Positions 12,530 to 22,871 of a stretch of DNA of 64,000 nucleotides are shown here, one piece after another. The notes beneath the pieces were generated by a model. That model was not told where the DNA came from and did no database searches. It saw only the letters and a program-made list of their open reading frames with translations. Position 1 is the first letter of the stretch. Each line of letters starts with the position of its first letter. Source of the stretch: Parasitella parasitica (lineage: Eukaryota; Mucoromycota; Mucoromycetes; Mucorales; Mucoraceae); assembly GCA_025201805.1 (NCBI GenBank), contig MU619256.1, positions 219,895-283,894 on the forward strand, given 5' to 3'. The translations under genes and the position numbers were made by a program.

Positions 12530-13103
12530 ATGTCTACTAACCAGCAATACGGTGCTACTAATGATGTTAACCAAGAGGAGTCTGCTCCGTTGATCTCAAG
12601 AGATATTGATCGCTCCAACGAATCTTGCAGACAAAAGTTTCAGCGCATTACCCATCAACATCGTTTCAAGATTATCGGATCGTGGCTCCTTGCCCTCGCT
12701 GTCACTGCCTTGCTGACCGTCTCTATTCATTATTATTTAAAGGGAGAGAAGCCTCATATCCCTGAAGAGCCTCCCAAGGGCGCAGAAGGCGAAATTGTCA
12801 ATGAAATGTGCGTCTCTGATCGCAGTTGGTTTGTTGCCCTTATGCTTTCTATTTTCCTTGGTCCTTTGGGTAAGTTTATAAAGAAATATGAATAATTTTA
12901 CTCTCTCTCTGTGTGTGTGTATGCGTGTGCATTAATGTCCATGTAAATTTATAGGTGTTGACCGTTTCTATCTCGGTTACATTTTCCTCGGTATTCTCAA
13001 GCTCATTACGGCTGGCCTTGGTGGTATTTGGTGGACTATTGATGTTGTTTTGATTGCTTTAAATGTTCTCAACGATCATCCTCAAGGTTGTCACCTTAGA
13101 TAA
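12530..13103 (+). CDS. TM2-domain membrane protein
   Basis: Exons 12530-12869 and 12955-13103 (GTAAGT donor, TATAG acceptor) give 162 aa. After an acidic N-terminus and a basic stretch comes a first helix (IIGSWLLALAVTALLTVSI). A second hydrophobic block has the TM2 signature: SWFVALMLSIFLGPLGVDRF, then YLGY, a Gly-rich turn and W-x-x-D. The signature joins correctly only after splicing, through GPLG|VDRF, which confirms the intron. TM2 proteins are two-helix membrane proteins of poorly defined function. This one has an extra upstream helix, so about three TMs are predicted. A pyrimidine-rich leader precedes the ATG. Confidence 0.85.
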
Positions 13104-13167
13104 TTAATACGCAAATGTTTCTTATACCACCTTTTTATTCATTCTCTATGTAATAACAATAATAAAT

Positions 13168-14236
13168 TTATCTGTGTTTTGGGTATGGTCCTACACGATC
13201 TCTTTCCTTCTTTGCCCTGACGTCAATATTACGTTCTTTCCAACTACTTTTTCGAAGCTTGATAGGTCTGTTTCCAACATATTTGCCTATAGTAAACATT
13301 TTTTGTTTTTGTTTCAGTTGCATGCAAAAACCACCTTGAGGCGGGCTTACCATTCATTTCTCTCCATGCTTTGACAAAATCATCAGGATTCTTGAAACTA
13401 ATAAACCCAAATCCTTTTGATTTCATAGTGCGGTTATCACGGACTACACGGGTTCGTAACAGACTGGGATATTTTGAAAATGCCTTGTATAACAATTCTT
13501 CTGTCACTTCGTTGCCCAAATCACCAGCAAATAAACGGAAATCATTATTGTCCCAATCTTCCAATGATGGGTCTTCCCAAACTTCACCACCTGCTGCCCT
13601 CACAGTGCTCTTTTTCTTCTTCTTTTTGCTGTCTGTTTCATCATTTTTGGTATTATTATGAGTGCTGGTTGGTGCAGGCGACAGTGCTTGAGGTCCTGTG
13701 TATCCAGATTTAGTGATGATAATAGGCCCAATTGGATTGTTGGAGTTTGCAGTAGAGGGGTAGTACACTTTGGGTGCAGGCGCGCCACTGTTACTGCCGA
13801 AGGCAGATGCTGTTTCTGATTGCAATGCAGCTACTGATTCTGGAACTATTCCATTTGGTTTGCCGTAAGAAGCTCCAGTGGCACTGTAGTCGTAGTAGTT
13901 TTGAGAGTAGTATTGATCGTGGTTGTAAGCGGCCGATGTGTCCGTTGCGGAAGCATTGGGATCAGTATAGGTTCCAGTAGTGTAATCGTAGCCATAGTAA
14001 TATTGGCTATTATCAGCGTAGTATTGAGTATTAGGATCAGCATAGTCGTATCCCTGCTGTGCAGTAGATTCTGTTGTGTGATAGCTTGAGGAACCTTCAA
14101 CATACTCGCCATTTTCATTGTAGTAGCCTTGAGGAACTGTGTATTCAGCGGGCGCTGTGTAATCGTTCACGGCATATTCTTCAGCAGCATAATGTACTTC
14201 TTCTTTTTCTGTATCTTTCTTCTTGTCACTTTGCAT
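13168..14236 (-). CDS. RBM42-like RNA-binding protein (one RRM)
   Basis: Exons 14236-13351 and 13286-13168 are joined by a 64-nt intron (GTAAGC/TATAG), giving 334 aa. The first 200 residues are Tyr/Asn/Ala/Ser-rich low complexity. A Lys run then leads into AAGGEVWEDPSLEDWDNNDF, the conserved lead-in of RBM42 proteins. A single RRM follows with RNP2 RLFAGDL and RNP1 KGFGFISF. The last part of the RRM (GNRPIKLRKSSWKERNID) lies in exon 2 and is restored only by splicing, as in the family. RBM42 proteins associate with pre-mRNA and the spliceosome. The gene is divergent from MTG1, with 173 bp between the ATGs. Confidence 0.88.
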
Positions 14237-14409
14237 TTGAAGTAAAAAAGATTAGCAGAAAAGAAAAAAGAGCAGCTGCCAACTGCCCTCAATAAGGGTG
14301 CGTTTTTATTGCGGTCACGATAAATGTACGGTGTATAACTGACAAAACAATCCCCCTACTGCACAGTTCCATTATTTCTATTGCTACTGCTGCTGTTGCT
14401 ACTCTTCAC
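14237..14409. promoter_or_regulatory. Shared bidirectional promoter, RBM42-like / MTG1
   Basis: Only 173 bp separate the two divergent start codons, so both core promoters must lie here or overlap. A GC-richer patch (GGTGCG, TTGCGGTCACG) sits between two AT-rich flanks. The MTG1 side ends in a CTATTGCTACTGCTGCTGTT pyrimidine-rich leader. No TATA box is clear. Confidence 0.5.
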
Positions 14410-15447
14410 ATGGCCAATCGATTTATCCCTAGAACAACATTTCCTTACGATAGAGTAATCAACTGGTTTCCTGGCCATATGGCACGAGGTCTTCGATTGA
14501 TATCAGAGCGGCTAAATTCTGTGGATTTAATTGTGGAAGTAAGAGATGCTCGAATCCCGTTGTCTTCAGTCAATCCCAATTTCGAAAAAGTTGTAGGCAG
14601 AAGACCAAGACTGATTGTATACAACAAATTCGATTTGGCAGATCAAACCACAAAAGCACCTATTACTGCAGCGTTTGCCAAGCACGCACCTATGACTCCC
14701 GTCGTATTCACCAGCTGTCAAACTGACAACAATATCAAAGAAATTCTAAATCACGCAGCTAAACTCGCCGATCCTATACCTCAAGTTACATTAATGGTTG
14801 TTGGTATGCCCAATGTGGGCAAATCTTCATTGATCAATTCACTTAGAAGAGTAGGCGTTGGAAAGGGGAAAGCAGCTGCAACTGGAGCACAGCCTGGCAT
14901 TACCAGGACAGTCATTGGGACAGTCAAAGTGTTGGAGGACCCCACAGTGTATCTGGTTGACACACCGGGCGTCATGGTGCCCCATATTGCAGATCCAGTC
15001 AGAAGTTTAAAGGTAGCATTGACAGGTGGTATTCGCGACCACTTATCCGACGAGCAAACCATGGCAGATTATCTGCTCTTTCGGCTAAATGAATTTGGAG
15101 CGTATGATTATGCAAAATGGTTTAAATTGCCAGATGACCAGCCTACAAACAATGTGGATGACCTATTAAGAGGTGTGGCAAAGCGAATAGGTGCTGTAGT
15201 GAAAGGCGGCGAGTACGACATGACAATGGCAGCCAAATTTTTCATCAAGCATTATAGGACAGGGAGATTGGGTCAGTTTACACTAGACGATGTTAGCCCT
15301 GAAGCCTTGGAGGCCTTTTTTGAGAACCAGGAGATGTATGCGACAACGAATGCGAACCCAAGCACACTTAGTAGACGCCAAGAAAAGAAAGCATCTAAAC
15401 TGGAACAGAGAAAAAACTCTAGAAAGGCAGCCAAAGATGAGGCGTAA
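14410..15447 (+). CDS. MTG1: Mitochondrial ribosome-assembly GTPase MTG1 (YlqF/RbgA family)
   Basis: An intronless 345-aa ORF. G motifs come in the circularly permuted order of the YlqF/YawG family: G4 NKFD (72-75) precedes the P-loop GMPNVGKSS (132-140), then the G2-like Thr after PGITRT, then G3 DTPG (184-187). WFPGHMARG near residue 19 is the family's N-terminal signature. MTG1 assists late assembly of the mitochondrial large ribosomal subunit at the inner membrane. A distinct presequence is not obvious, but the start (MANRFIPRTTFPYDR) is basic. The C-terminal 30 residues are Lys/Arg-rich. The stop at 15447 lies 16 nt from the stop of the convergent telomerase gene, so the 3' UTRs probably overlap. 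Confidence 0.93.
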   Translation: MANRFIPRTTFPYDRVINWFPGHMARGLRLISERLNSVDLIVEVRDARIPLSSVNPNFEKVVGRRPRLIVYNKFDLADQTTKAPITAAFAKHAPMTPVVFTSCQTDNNIKEILNHAAKLADPIPQVTLMVVGMPNVGKSSLINSLRRVGVGKGKAAATGAQPGITRTVIGTVKVLEDPTVYLVDTPGVMVPHIADPVRSLKVALTGGIRDHLSDEQTMADYLLFRLNEFGAYDYAKWFKLPDDQPTNNVDDLLRGVAKRIGAVVKGGEYDMTMAAKFFIKHYRTGRLGQFTLDDVSPEALEAFFENQEMYATTNANPSTLSRRQEKKASKLEQRKNSRKAAKDEA

Positions 15448-15463
15448 GAAATAAAATCAGTTT

Positions 15464-18400
15464 TTATTTCGTGGATCTAGTGTATCTTTTCAATGTAGAT
15501 TTCAAATACAAGGTTAAGCGAGGATATTTGGATTGTCTCTTCTTAAAGACATTGTAAAAGGCTAAAAAGAATAGATGTATTATTTCTGATTTGGTTATAC
15601 CATGCGGTGCTAAGGGTATAACCAGCTGTCCCAAGCGAATGATGATGCCTAAAATGCACTTTTCATTGATGAATCCCATGATACTTGTCGACAGTTCTTT
15701 AGCTTGGCACTCTATCTTTAGGGCTGCAAACTCAAAGTTATCGTACAGATTCCTTGTTAACGATGGCTTTGAATTAATTTCGCTGTCCATCAAAATATCA
15801 TAAAATTTCGACTTGATAGCCCTTACACCACTGTTTAGGAGCAAAACGGATGGCCGTCGACTGAATTCCACTGTAAGAGAGTAAGTTACGTCTACATATG
15901 CAGCATCAGTAGACTGTTTGACAAGACATTTCAGTGCTAGTATCATGTGTACCTGATTTTCTTCTTGCTGATTTGTCGATATGAACATTTAATGTGTTTG
16001 TATCAAATATCAGCCCAAGCCAGGTAAATTCTATAAAGGCAAGATGTGTTAGTATATGTAACATTCCATGCTACACTTCACCCGTACCGGGTATATCTCT
16101 ATGAATATTTGTCACGCATTTGTCCTTATTGACAGATACACTGAAATCAGAAATGCCTAGTCAACGATGATGAATATATACCCGTATCAGCGCAATAATC
16201 AGACGAAATTTACCTGTAGTCATTGTATTCACGAATCGTACAGCATATTCTTTGTTTTTAGTGATGTACAGAAAGTCGTCAATGTACGAAAACAGTATCT
16301 GAAAGCCACGAATAAGTTTTTTTTTTTTTTTTTTTTTTGAAACATGCATGCTATCACCTACACCGTCTTTATCCTGCTTTAAATAAGCCAGCTTCTCTTG
16401 CTCTAATCTACCAAAAAAGAAACTACACAATAGAGTGGACAGGCGAGATCCTTGAGCAATGCCATGTTGACGTTTATAGTATTTAGTCCCAAACTATTTG
16501 TAGCAGTTAGATTTCAATGGCAAATATAAAAGAATCCCGTTAATAGTTTTACACGCACCTTGACCGCACTCAAAGATACATTTTCACGTAGCAGACTGTA
16601 TAATTCTTTCGCATCTTTGATGGCAAATGAATTCTATAACCACAAAAAACATCACTTCAATTGCTATCCCAGAATACTTGTTATTCATCATACATACTTG
16701 ATCGAATAGTATAGTACCAGGACGAACATTGGCCAATCTACCCACATAGCCATTGATATCGCTCGTTGCGTCTAAATATCATGGCGTTAAATTATGTGTG
16801 CGCCTTTGTAAACTGATATCATTTTTACCTGTTGTTGAAAGGGATTGGAGGCTTCTTTGCATAATTTTATCACCAAATGGTCGAGCAGACGAAACTTTCC
16901 TACACAAATATTGGCCCTATGCAATTACAAATAAGTAACGTGGTCCGCTGAAAGCACTTTTCTCTCTTTACAGATTGTAAGACGTCCTCCAAAATATGGA
17001 GCAGCTTTATTTGGTCGATATTATCAAAGCAATTGGAGATATCCACTTTGACAAAGTAAAATCTATTGAGAAACAGAAACACAACAGTTATCAAGTGTCC
17101 GACTGCAAAGGATGGAAAAAAAAAAAAGCTTACTTGGATTTTGTTGGCAACGCCTTTTTAGTGTACGATTTAAACCTTTTATACAGCAAATGCCTGCCTA
17201 ACACTGAGCTACCCATAAGGTCTGGATTCCGATCCTGCCATAATATGTAAATATACTTGCTGCTTGATATGAACATAGATTAAAAGATACATGCCTTTTC
17301 AAAATGAAGAACGTCTAAAAGTGAGTCCAGCTTATCATTTGTATCAACAGATTGCTCTTCAAATGTGCCCTGAACATGTCCTTGAGTCTATAATGTGGTT
17401 TATATCAGTGTATTGCATTGCTAATAGGGATCCAACAGGCTTACCAGTCTTGTTGCGTTCCTCGTATTGGTAATCATCCGCAATCCGTTTTCCTTGGGTA
17501 AAAATCTTATCTTTCCAGCCCCCAGCTCCAAACTGATTTCCTAGAGGCAATGTTACAAAAGACAGTTGCAATACAAAACATGTAGCGTCTTACTGCGCCA
17601 TGCATCTCCTCAAAGTAGTCTGCTGTTACCAAACTTTGTATGCGAGGTTCTGTAATGATTTGCCATGTATCCCTGCGATAATAGAATGTTTGTTTTCCAA
17701 ATTTCGCATGCTCTGTAATGTAGAAAAAAGACTGGAAATAATAAAAAGAAAATATCAACATCTGACATTGCTCTATGCATGCTTGCTATGTTTACCTTGA
17801 GTGTAGGCGTAATGAAATCGTTAAAAAACCAAGCAAAGGCCTGCTGCAGTATCATCTTCCTCTTTTTTAGATCTGACGGGACAACTCTCTGTTTGTGAGA
17901 TGACGATAGCCACTGACAGTTGAGGACCTGACATTGTAATCAATATGTGTGTGTGTGAGTTGTATGCATATGATAATGATCAAGAGTGTTATGTGAATCA
18001 AAACCTTGAATTTGTGCATAATTTCAGTCATTGATAGTTTTTCTAATTTTCTTCTTGATACGAAATGTTTGAGTGCTATATGATGTGATAAGACTTTGAG
18101 CTACGTGCCTGAATCAACTAAATTACCTACCTGTGCAAATAACATCGAAATTGTCCTTTGATCCCCAAAATTTGATTGGAAACGCTCTTCTAACAATTTC
18201 CTTGATAAGCTCAAATACCTAGATTTTGTTAGTCGGGTCTTTGACCACTTTAGATAATAGTGCGTACTGTACCTCAAAGTGCTGAGAAGCCGCTCTTGTA
18301 ATATTACTGCCAAGTAACTAATAATAGTGAGATCCAGTAGATGATTTATGCAAAAGAATAGATAAGGTACCTTTTTAGGACATCTTCTGTCTAGAATCTG

Positions 18401-19767
18401 CAAGAAATGTATTCTGTTGTGTCTTCTTTGCAGCTCTTTTACTATTTGTTGCATAGGTCGGCTTTTCTTTACAAATTTTTTCTATTAAAACTACTCAATG
18501 CCTTCTTCTTGAACGGTATGTTACGTTTATGTATACTCACAATCTTGTTGGGGGAGGTAAACTCACGAGGAAAGATCTTTGACATGCAATGGATAATAAA
18601 ATCGTCGTTCAGGTCGGATGATTTGCCCTTTTTGAGCATATCTATCATAGATCCTTTTTCTTTAGCTATTCTGGTAATCTTCATTTGTTCGTTCTTACGG
18701 TCTTTGGGTAATTTCATCACTACATGGCCTGAGGAGGGATTAATGCTATTTTGGCAATAGAAAAGCTGTGATCGATCAATAGCAACAACCCGACTCTTTG
18801 AAACTGCAGTAGTGTTGGAGTCTTTCATTTTTTTTTTCTGCCTTCTGGATAGTTTTTGCACTTTGCTTGGTTGGTCGCCGCATTTTGTGGGCTTGCGTCG
18901 CTTTTTTGAAAACAACAGGCTATCCAGATATCGTGGTAAATCACTATGATGCGAAGCAATATCAAATAAAAACGTAGACGTGTACTGATCTACCAAGTTC
19001 GGCGACTTTCTACGTTTCTTTGGCTCCAAAGTTACGTTTCCAAGTGACAATGGCGTACCTGTCAAAATTCGAGATCTGAGATAAAAGTTTCAAAAGGCTT
19101 TAATGCTTATTTGCTGTACCTGATAATTGATAGTAAGCGCCGTTAGGAAGCCTATGCAAGATGATTGTATTGAGAAATAGGTCATACAAGTCTTGCTCTC
19201 CAACGCTAGCCAATTATTAATTTAAAAACTATGTCATGTCATGCTCAAATGCATTACCAGCTAAAAAGCACGTTCCAGGCTTTGCTTGTTATTATTTGGC
19301 TAAGAAGGGTGTTGTTATACTTCATTTGAATAGAGTTTCTGTCGGGAGCCTACTATTTGGTGAGGATTGGCTCTTATTTGCTTCATGTAACTCATTACCA
19401 AAGCACATCCAGATGTCAAAACATTGCTCAGCTGCCAATGTGATAAAATATAAACGCAAATGTCTGCTAAAATCTATATTATGGAATAACCTGTGAGCAC
19501 TGGACCAAATAAACTAGATATTTCTACAATTACATCTTCGATGTTTTTATCCATGGCTGAAACACCAGTAACTGATGGCGTAAAGCTAGTCGAGCACTCG
19601 TATATTCCTTCAGTTGGATTGCTGACAGCTATTAGTATTTGCTGTGCTAGCTCTTTCAAGGTGTTTTTATCGTCTAGAGGTATATCTAACTCATCGATGT
19701 CTAGGCCCAAATACTCTTCCAATGTCTGGACAGATTTGAAAATGCTGCCAAAGTATTTAGGCGTCAT
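15464..19767 (-). CDS. TERT: Telomerase reverse transcriptase, about 22 exons
   Basis: About 980 aa. Well-supported exons: 19058-18541, 18481-18371, 18317-18273, 18218-18131, 18075-18005, 17927-17796, 17731-17594, 17540-17445, 17387-17295, 17234-17134, 17062-16972, 16916-16829, 16771-16698, 16633-16559, 16493-16362, 16298-16214, 16156-16088, 16030-15953, 15870-15464. All keep phase. Upstream are exon 1 (19767 to about 19500), one near 19431-19322 (SNVLTSGCALVMSYMKQ) and one near 19205-19120 (HRLPNGAYYQLSG); these first junctions are uncertain. Family marks in order: TEN domain, TRBD with IFPREF and FPIKFWGSKDNFDVI, then RT motifs 1-2 (SFFYITE; GKIRFLPKENGLRMI), A (VKVDISNCFDNI, catalytic Asp), B' (QHGIAQGSRLSTLLCS), C (YIDDFL, catalytic Asp pair), D (VNKDKC), E (WLGLIFDT) and a C-terminal extension. 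All catalytic Asp are present. The intron 17294-17235 is GC-AG. Confidence 0.93.
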
Positions 19768-20989
19768 GGAAGCTTATATAAACGGGAGAAGAAAAAAAGA
19801 CGGCAGGGCAAGAACGAAAAGAAGTGAAGCTTGGTTTGAATAGCCGAAGATGCTCAATTGTGGCATACTTTGGTGAAAAGAGTGTCGCAGGCCTTATTTG
19901 TATCCAATATCAGGGACTAGTAGGGAAGACCTCTGAATTGATTGGAAGGGGATCTTCTTTTTTATTTTTATTTTATAAGACAAAGACGAACAAGACCATA
20001 TTATGGACCTTGGTGTTGAAGACTTCATTACCATCATCATTTTTTAGTGACAAAAACTTGACAAACGTTAACAAAATTTATCTAGAACTAAAAATTGACT
20101 AATTGAAACAGGTTGACCAAAGAATAATCAAAGGCAAGCATATTTTTTATTGGGTTGATTATTTAATTGCGATGAGATTTCAAAGGGCATACTCGTTTGT
20201 GATCTTTAGATGATGGGAAGACAGAATTGAAGGCAGAAATGGTGATTATTGGGCAATGTCGGCTGGGCATTAACGAATCAAGTGAAAGAATGCAGATGCG
20301 ATTGAAGACATCAAGTACAAGTAAAACGCAAGGCATATCCATTACAAGCTTTGTCAAATCACCAAAGCAATTAGGTACATTGACTCTTACCAGTTCGCGC
20401 ATGACATTATGACCTGTCGAAAGTAAAGCCAACACACAAAAAGTAACAGTTCCGGCAATTATTTGTATGCAACACTAAATTCTCAAGAAAGTTGTTAAGT
20501 TTATAACTAAACAAGGAAGAATTAGCATATTCGATAATTGGGTTTGACTATTCCGTTCTAGCTGGCTTTTGTTAACTTTCGTTAATTCTTTTAGCTTTTT
20601 GGATAAAACATTATTTTGTATTTTTTATTTATCATCAAAATAGAGGGAGTTGAGGTGTGTACATGGTATGAACAGCACAAAATAGTAACGAATTAAGGCA
20701 ATGTTCCAGACATCCTTGTAAATCAAAGGAAGCAATTGCAACGATATGAAGAGTACACCATCAAAATGGTGGCGCCAAAGGGCCTTCCAACCATGTATGG
20801 CGAGAATCCTGAGCGGCCCCATCAGTAGAACCGTTAGGGTCCCTTTCACTGTGTTTTGTAGTAGAAGAAGCCATGACTAGTTAGGCTCTTGTTAACCTTT
20901 GAAATAGCAAGTAACAGAAATAAACCGGCTGATCATTCATAATTATCCTTTTTTTAACGTTTGCCTTTTTAAATCTATTTTATATCTTC
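19768..20989. other. Spacer with unresolved small minus-strand ORFs
   Basis: Between TERT and the next plus-strand gene. A minus-strand ATG at 20872 opens a 37-codon ORF (MASSTTKHSERDPNGSTDG...), and another frame at 20849-20625 is hydrophobic (VLFISLQLLPLIYKDVWN). A further open frame occupies 20435-20163. They could be exons of one small membrane-protein gene divergent from 20990, but no combination of consensus splice sites gave a convincing protein. They are not called as a CDS. Confidence 0.3.
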
Positions 20990-21985
20990 ATGTCTCATCA
21001 GCAATCTATCAGTAAGGCATTGCCTCTTGTATTAAATTGTACTGATGTAAAGCACTTTGATAATTACATCTATATTTTGCAGCAAGAAGAAGCCCAATTT
21101 CGACACTTGAAGCGCCAAGTTGCTTACGATTTGTTTGAGCTGACTGGAAATCTATTATTGAATCGAGATTGCTGGAATGTAATAACTGATATTCTATTCT
21201 CGCGGCACTCCCAAACCATGTACTCTATTATCAAACAAGTGTCTCCAGAATACAAATCATCAATGCTGCCCTTCTTGACGGCACCATCGCCCATCACCAA
21301 GTCTCTGTTGGTCAAAATGGCGCATGAAATGGAAATTAATCTTATTTTGCATAAAGCTCAAATTTGTCCGGAATTCGTGGTGAGATTAGAGCAATTCCAC
21401 ATTGATATTATCAATGTGGCATCAGAAACAACTTGGGTGGTGTCTACTTGTAAAGTAGATTGTCTTTCAGTAAATGATCATTTAGGCCATTTGCTGGGCT
21501 TGATTGACGATCCTGCCGTCTACGTCGATCCAATAGACATTGAGGATGAATTTCTGCTCACTCTGAACACTGCCAGCGATGATTCTGCATTCACTGATAG
21601 CTTCATGCAAATGGTGCATAATTTCTATTATGATGAAGATGCCCAGATAGCGACAAGAAATAAAGAAACAGCCTTCAATGCGCCATTGGAGCTATGGGGT
21701 GGACAAAAGGCATCTATATCCGCAAACCAGATTTCACTAGAATTGTTTATAGCTCAATGCGTCAAGATATGCACCTCAATCAACGGTATTTTGTATCTTG
21801 TCCATCAAGAAGAGGGATGTTATTGCTGTATCACACGATTTCCGAATGAACATTTTTATATATGTGTTCTGGATTCCAGAGGAAGCCTATCGATGCCGCC
21901 ATTTCGTCGTGATGTTTTGCTTACATATAAAAAGAGAAAAACAAGCTACTTTATAGAAAAATGGGGCCAACAAATGCTATGTTGA
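20990..21985 (+). CDS. Unrecognised 331-aa protein
   Basis: A single intronless ORF with normal amino-acid composition and no low complexity. It starts MSHQQSISKALPLVLNC. The N-terminal half looks helical with regular Leu/Ile spacing (QVAYDLFELTGNLLL). The middle is acidic (DPIDIEDEFLLTLN). The C-terminal third contains GILYLVHQEEGCYCCITRF and a short basic tail before the Cys stop. No Walker, zinc-finger, RT or transmembrane motif is seen. The ATG is preceded by a pyrimidine-rich leader. The length and composition make coding nearly certain; function is unknown. A domain-level search with a structure prediction would be needed to place it. Confidence 0.8.
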   Translation: MSHQQSISKALPLVLNCTDVKHFDNYIYILQQEEAQFRHLKRQVAYDLFELTGNLLLNRDCWNVITDILFSRHSQTMYSIIKQVSPEYKSSMLPFLTAPSPITKSLLVKMAHEMEINLILHKAQICPEFVVRLEQFHIDIINVASETTWVVSTCKVDCLSVNDHLGHLLGLIDDPAVYVDPIDIEDEFLLTLNTASDDSAFTDSFMQMVHNFYYDEDAQIATRNKETAFNAPLELWGGQKASISANQISLELFIAQCVKICTSINGILYLVHQEEGCYCCITRFPNEHFYICVLDSRGSLSMPPFRRDVLLTYKKRKTSYFIEKWGQQMLC

Positions 21986-22043
21986 ATAAGAGAGGATTTA
22001 ATATAATACATTTTCTTCTTTTTTTTTTTTACAGTCAACCCTG

Positions 22044-22871
22044 TTAAGCCTTTTCACTAGACGAAGATGGCGTTGGTACACGATCCATATCCCCTTCTGT
22101 GAATTCAGTGTTAATGGCTTTAATACAATCAATTTCAATCTCAAAAGGTCCTTCTTGTCGATCCATCAACGAAATGCCCACCGTCTTAACTTTTTGTCTA
22201 AACATTTCAATCTGATCGTCTTGTATCATACCGTTATTCGTCAAAATAAAGTCCTTGAAAGGGATCTATTATGAAAAAATTAAAACGTACTTGATAACCT
22301 GCCTTTATGCATCTAAACGCTTACCATGACAGTTTCCCATTCCCCAGGTGTACGCAAAAACAGTCGATGTTGGAATAAATCTGTCTTTACAACACCGTCT
22401 GTTTGGATATTGACAAAATATTTACGCTTGTCACCCTTGACATGCAATGCCAGGTAGCGAAATAGGCTCGTGTCCCAGCAAGGTGTACCGAAAAATGTCT
22501 GTGCTCTGGGGATTGTTCGAATAGCAGCATATCCGCTCTGCTTGATTTCTTGGTTGACAGGCAAATCCAATGAAATGTGGCCGTGGAATCTAGCTGTACC
22601 GTGAGGTGTCAAGTCCAAACTAGCCTCTGAGAATCCACCGATATCTTTGTCGCTTCCAATTGCCCATTGTTCAAGATCTTTTGGTGTTGTTAAAGTTGCC
22701 ATTGGCAATTCTTTCTGCCAGCCTCGAAGGCCATCCATATTCAAAGCTATAACATGTTGATATTATGTCATTTTCAATTTNNNNNNNNNNAAAAAAAAAA
22801 AAGTAAAACAGGTTACCTTTTAAACTAGATTCAGCTACCTCAACAGCGGTTCGACGAAATAATGAAAACAT
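22044..22871 (-). CDS. CIA30: Complex I intermediate-associated protein 30 (CIA30/NDUFAF1)
   Basis: Three exons, 22871-22817, 22746-22325 and 22265-22044, are joined in frame to 232 aa. The first intron contains an assembly gap of 10 N (22781-22790). The N-terminus MFSLFRRTAVEVAESSL is a short basic, amphipathic presequence. The CIA30 fold is marked by W-x-x-G-S-D-K-D-I-G-G-F-S-E-A (residues about 45-60), GHISLDLP, AAIRT, FRYLALHVKGDKRKYFVNIQ and the ending IPFKDFILTNNG. The family assists assembly of the membrane arm of respiratory complex I in the mitochondrion. The C-terminus ends in a Ser/Lys tail. Length is typical of fungal members. Confidence 0.9.
22781..22790. other. Assembly gap (10 N)
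   Basis: Ten N followed directly by an A run, inside intron 1 of the CIA30 gene. The true length is unknown. Confidence 0.98.

Noticed and set aside
15464-19767. A LINE or other retrotransposon reverse transcriptase, because of YIDDFL and many short RT pieces
   Set aside because: TEN- and TRBD-type segments, the B' motif QHGIAQGSRLSTLLCS and the C-terminal extension are telomerase-specific. Introns with consistent phase run through it.
20163-20872. Possible small membrane-protein gene made of several minus-strand ORFs
   Set aside because: No set of consensus splice sites gave one continuous frame; kept only as an unresolved note.
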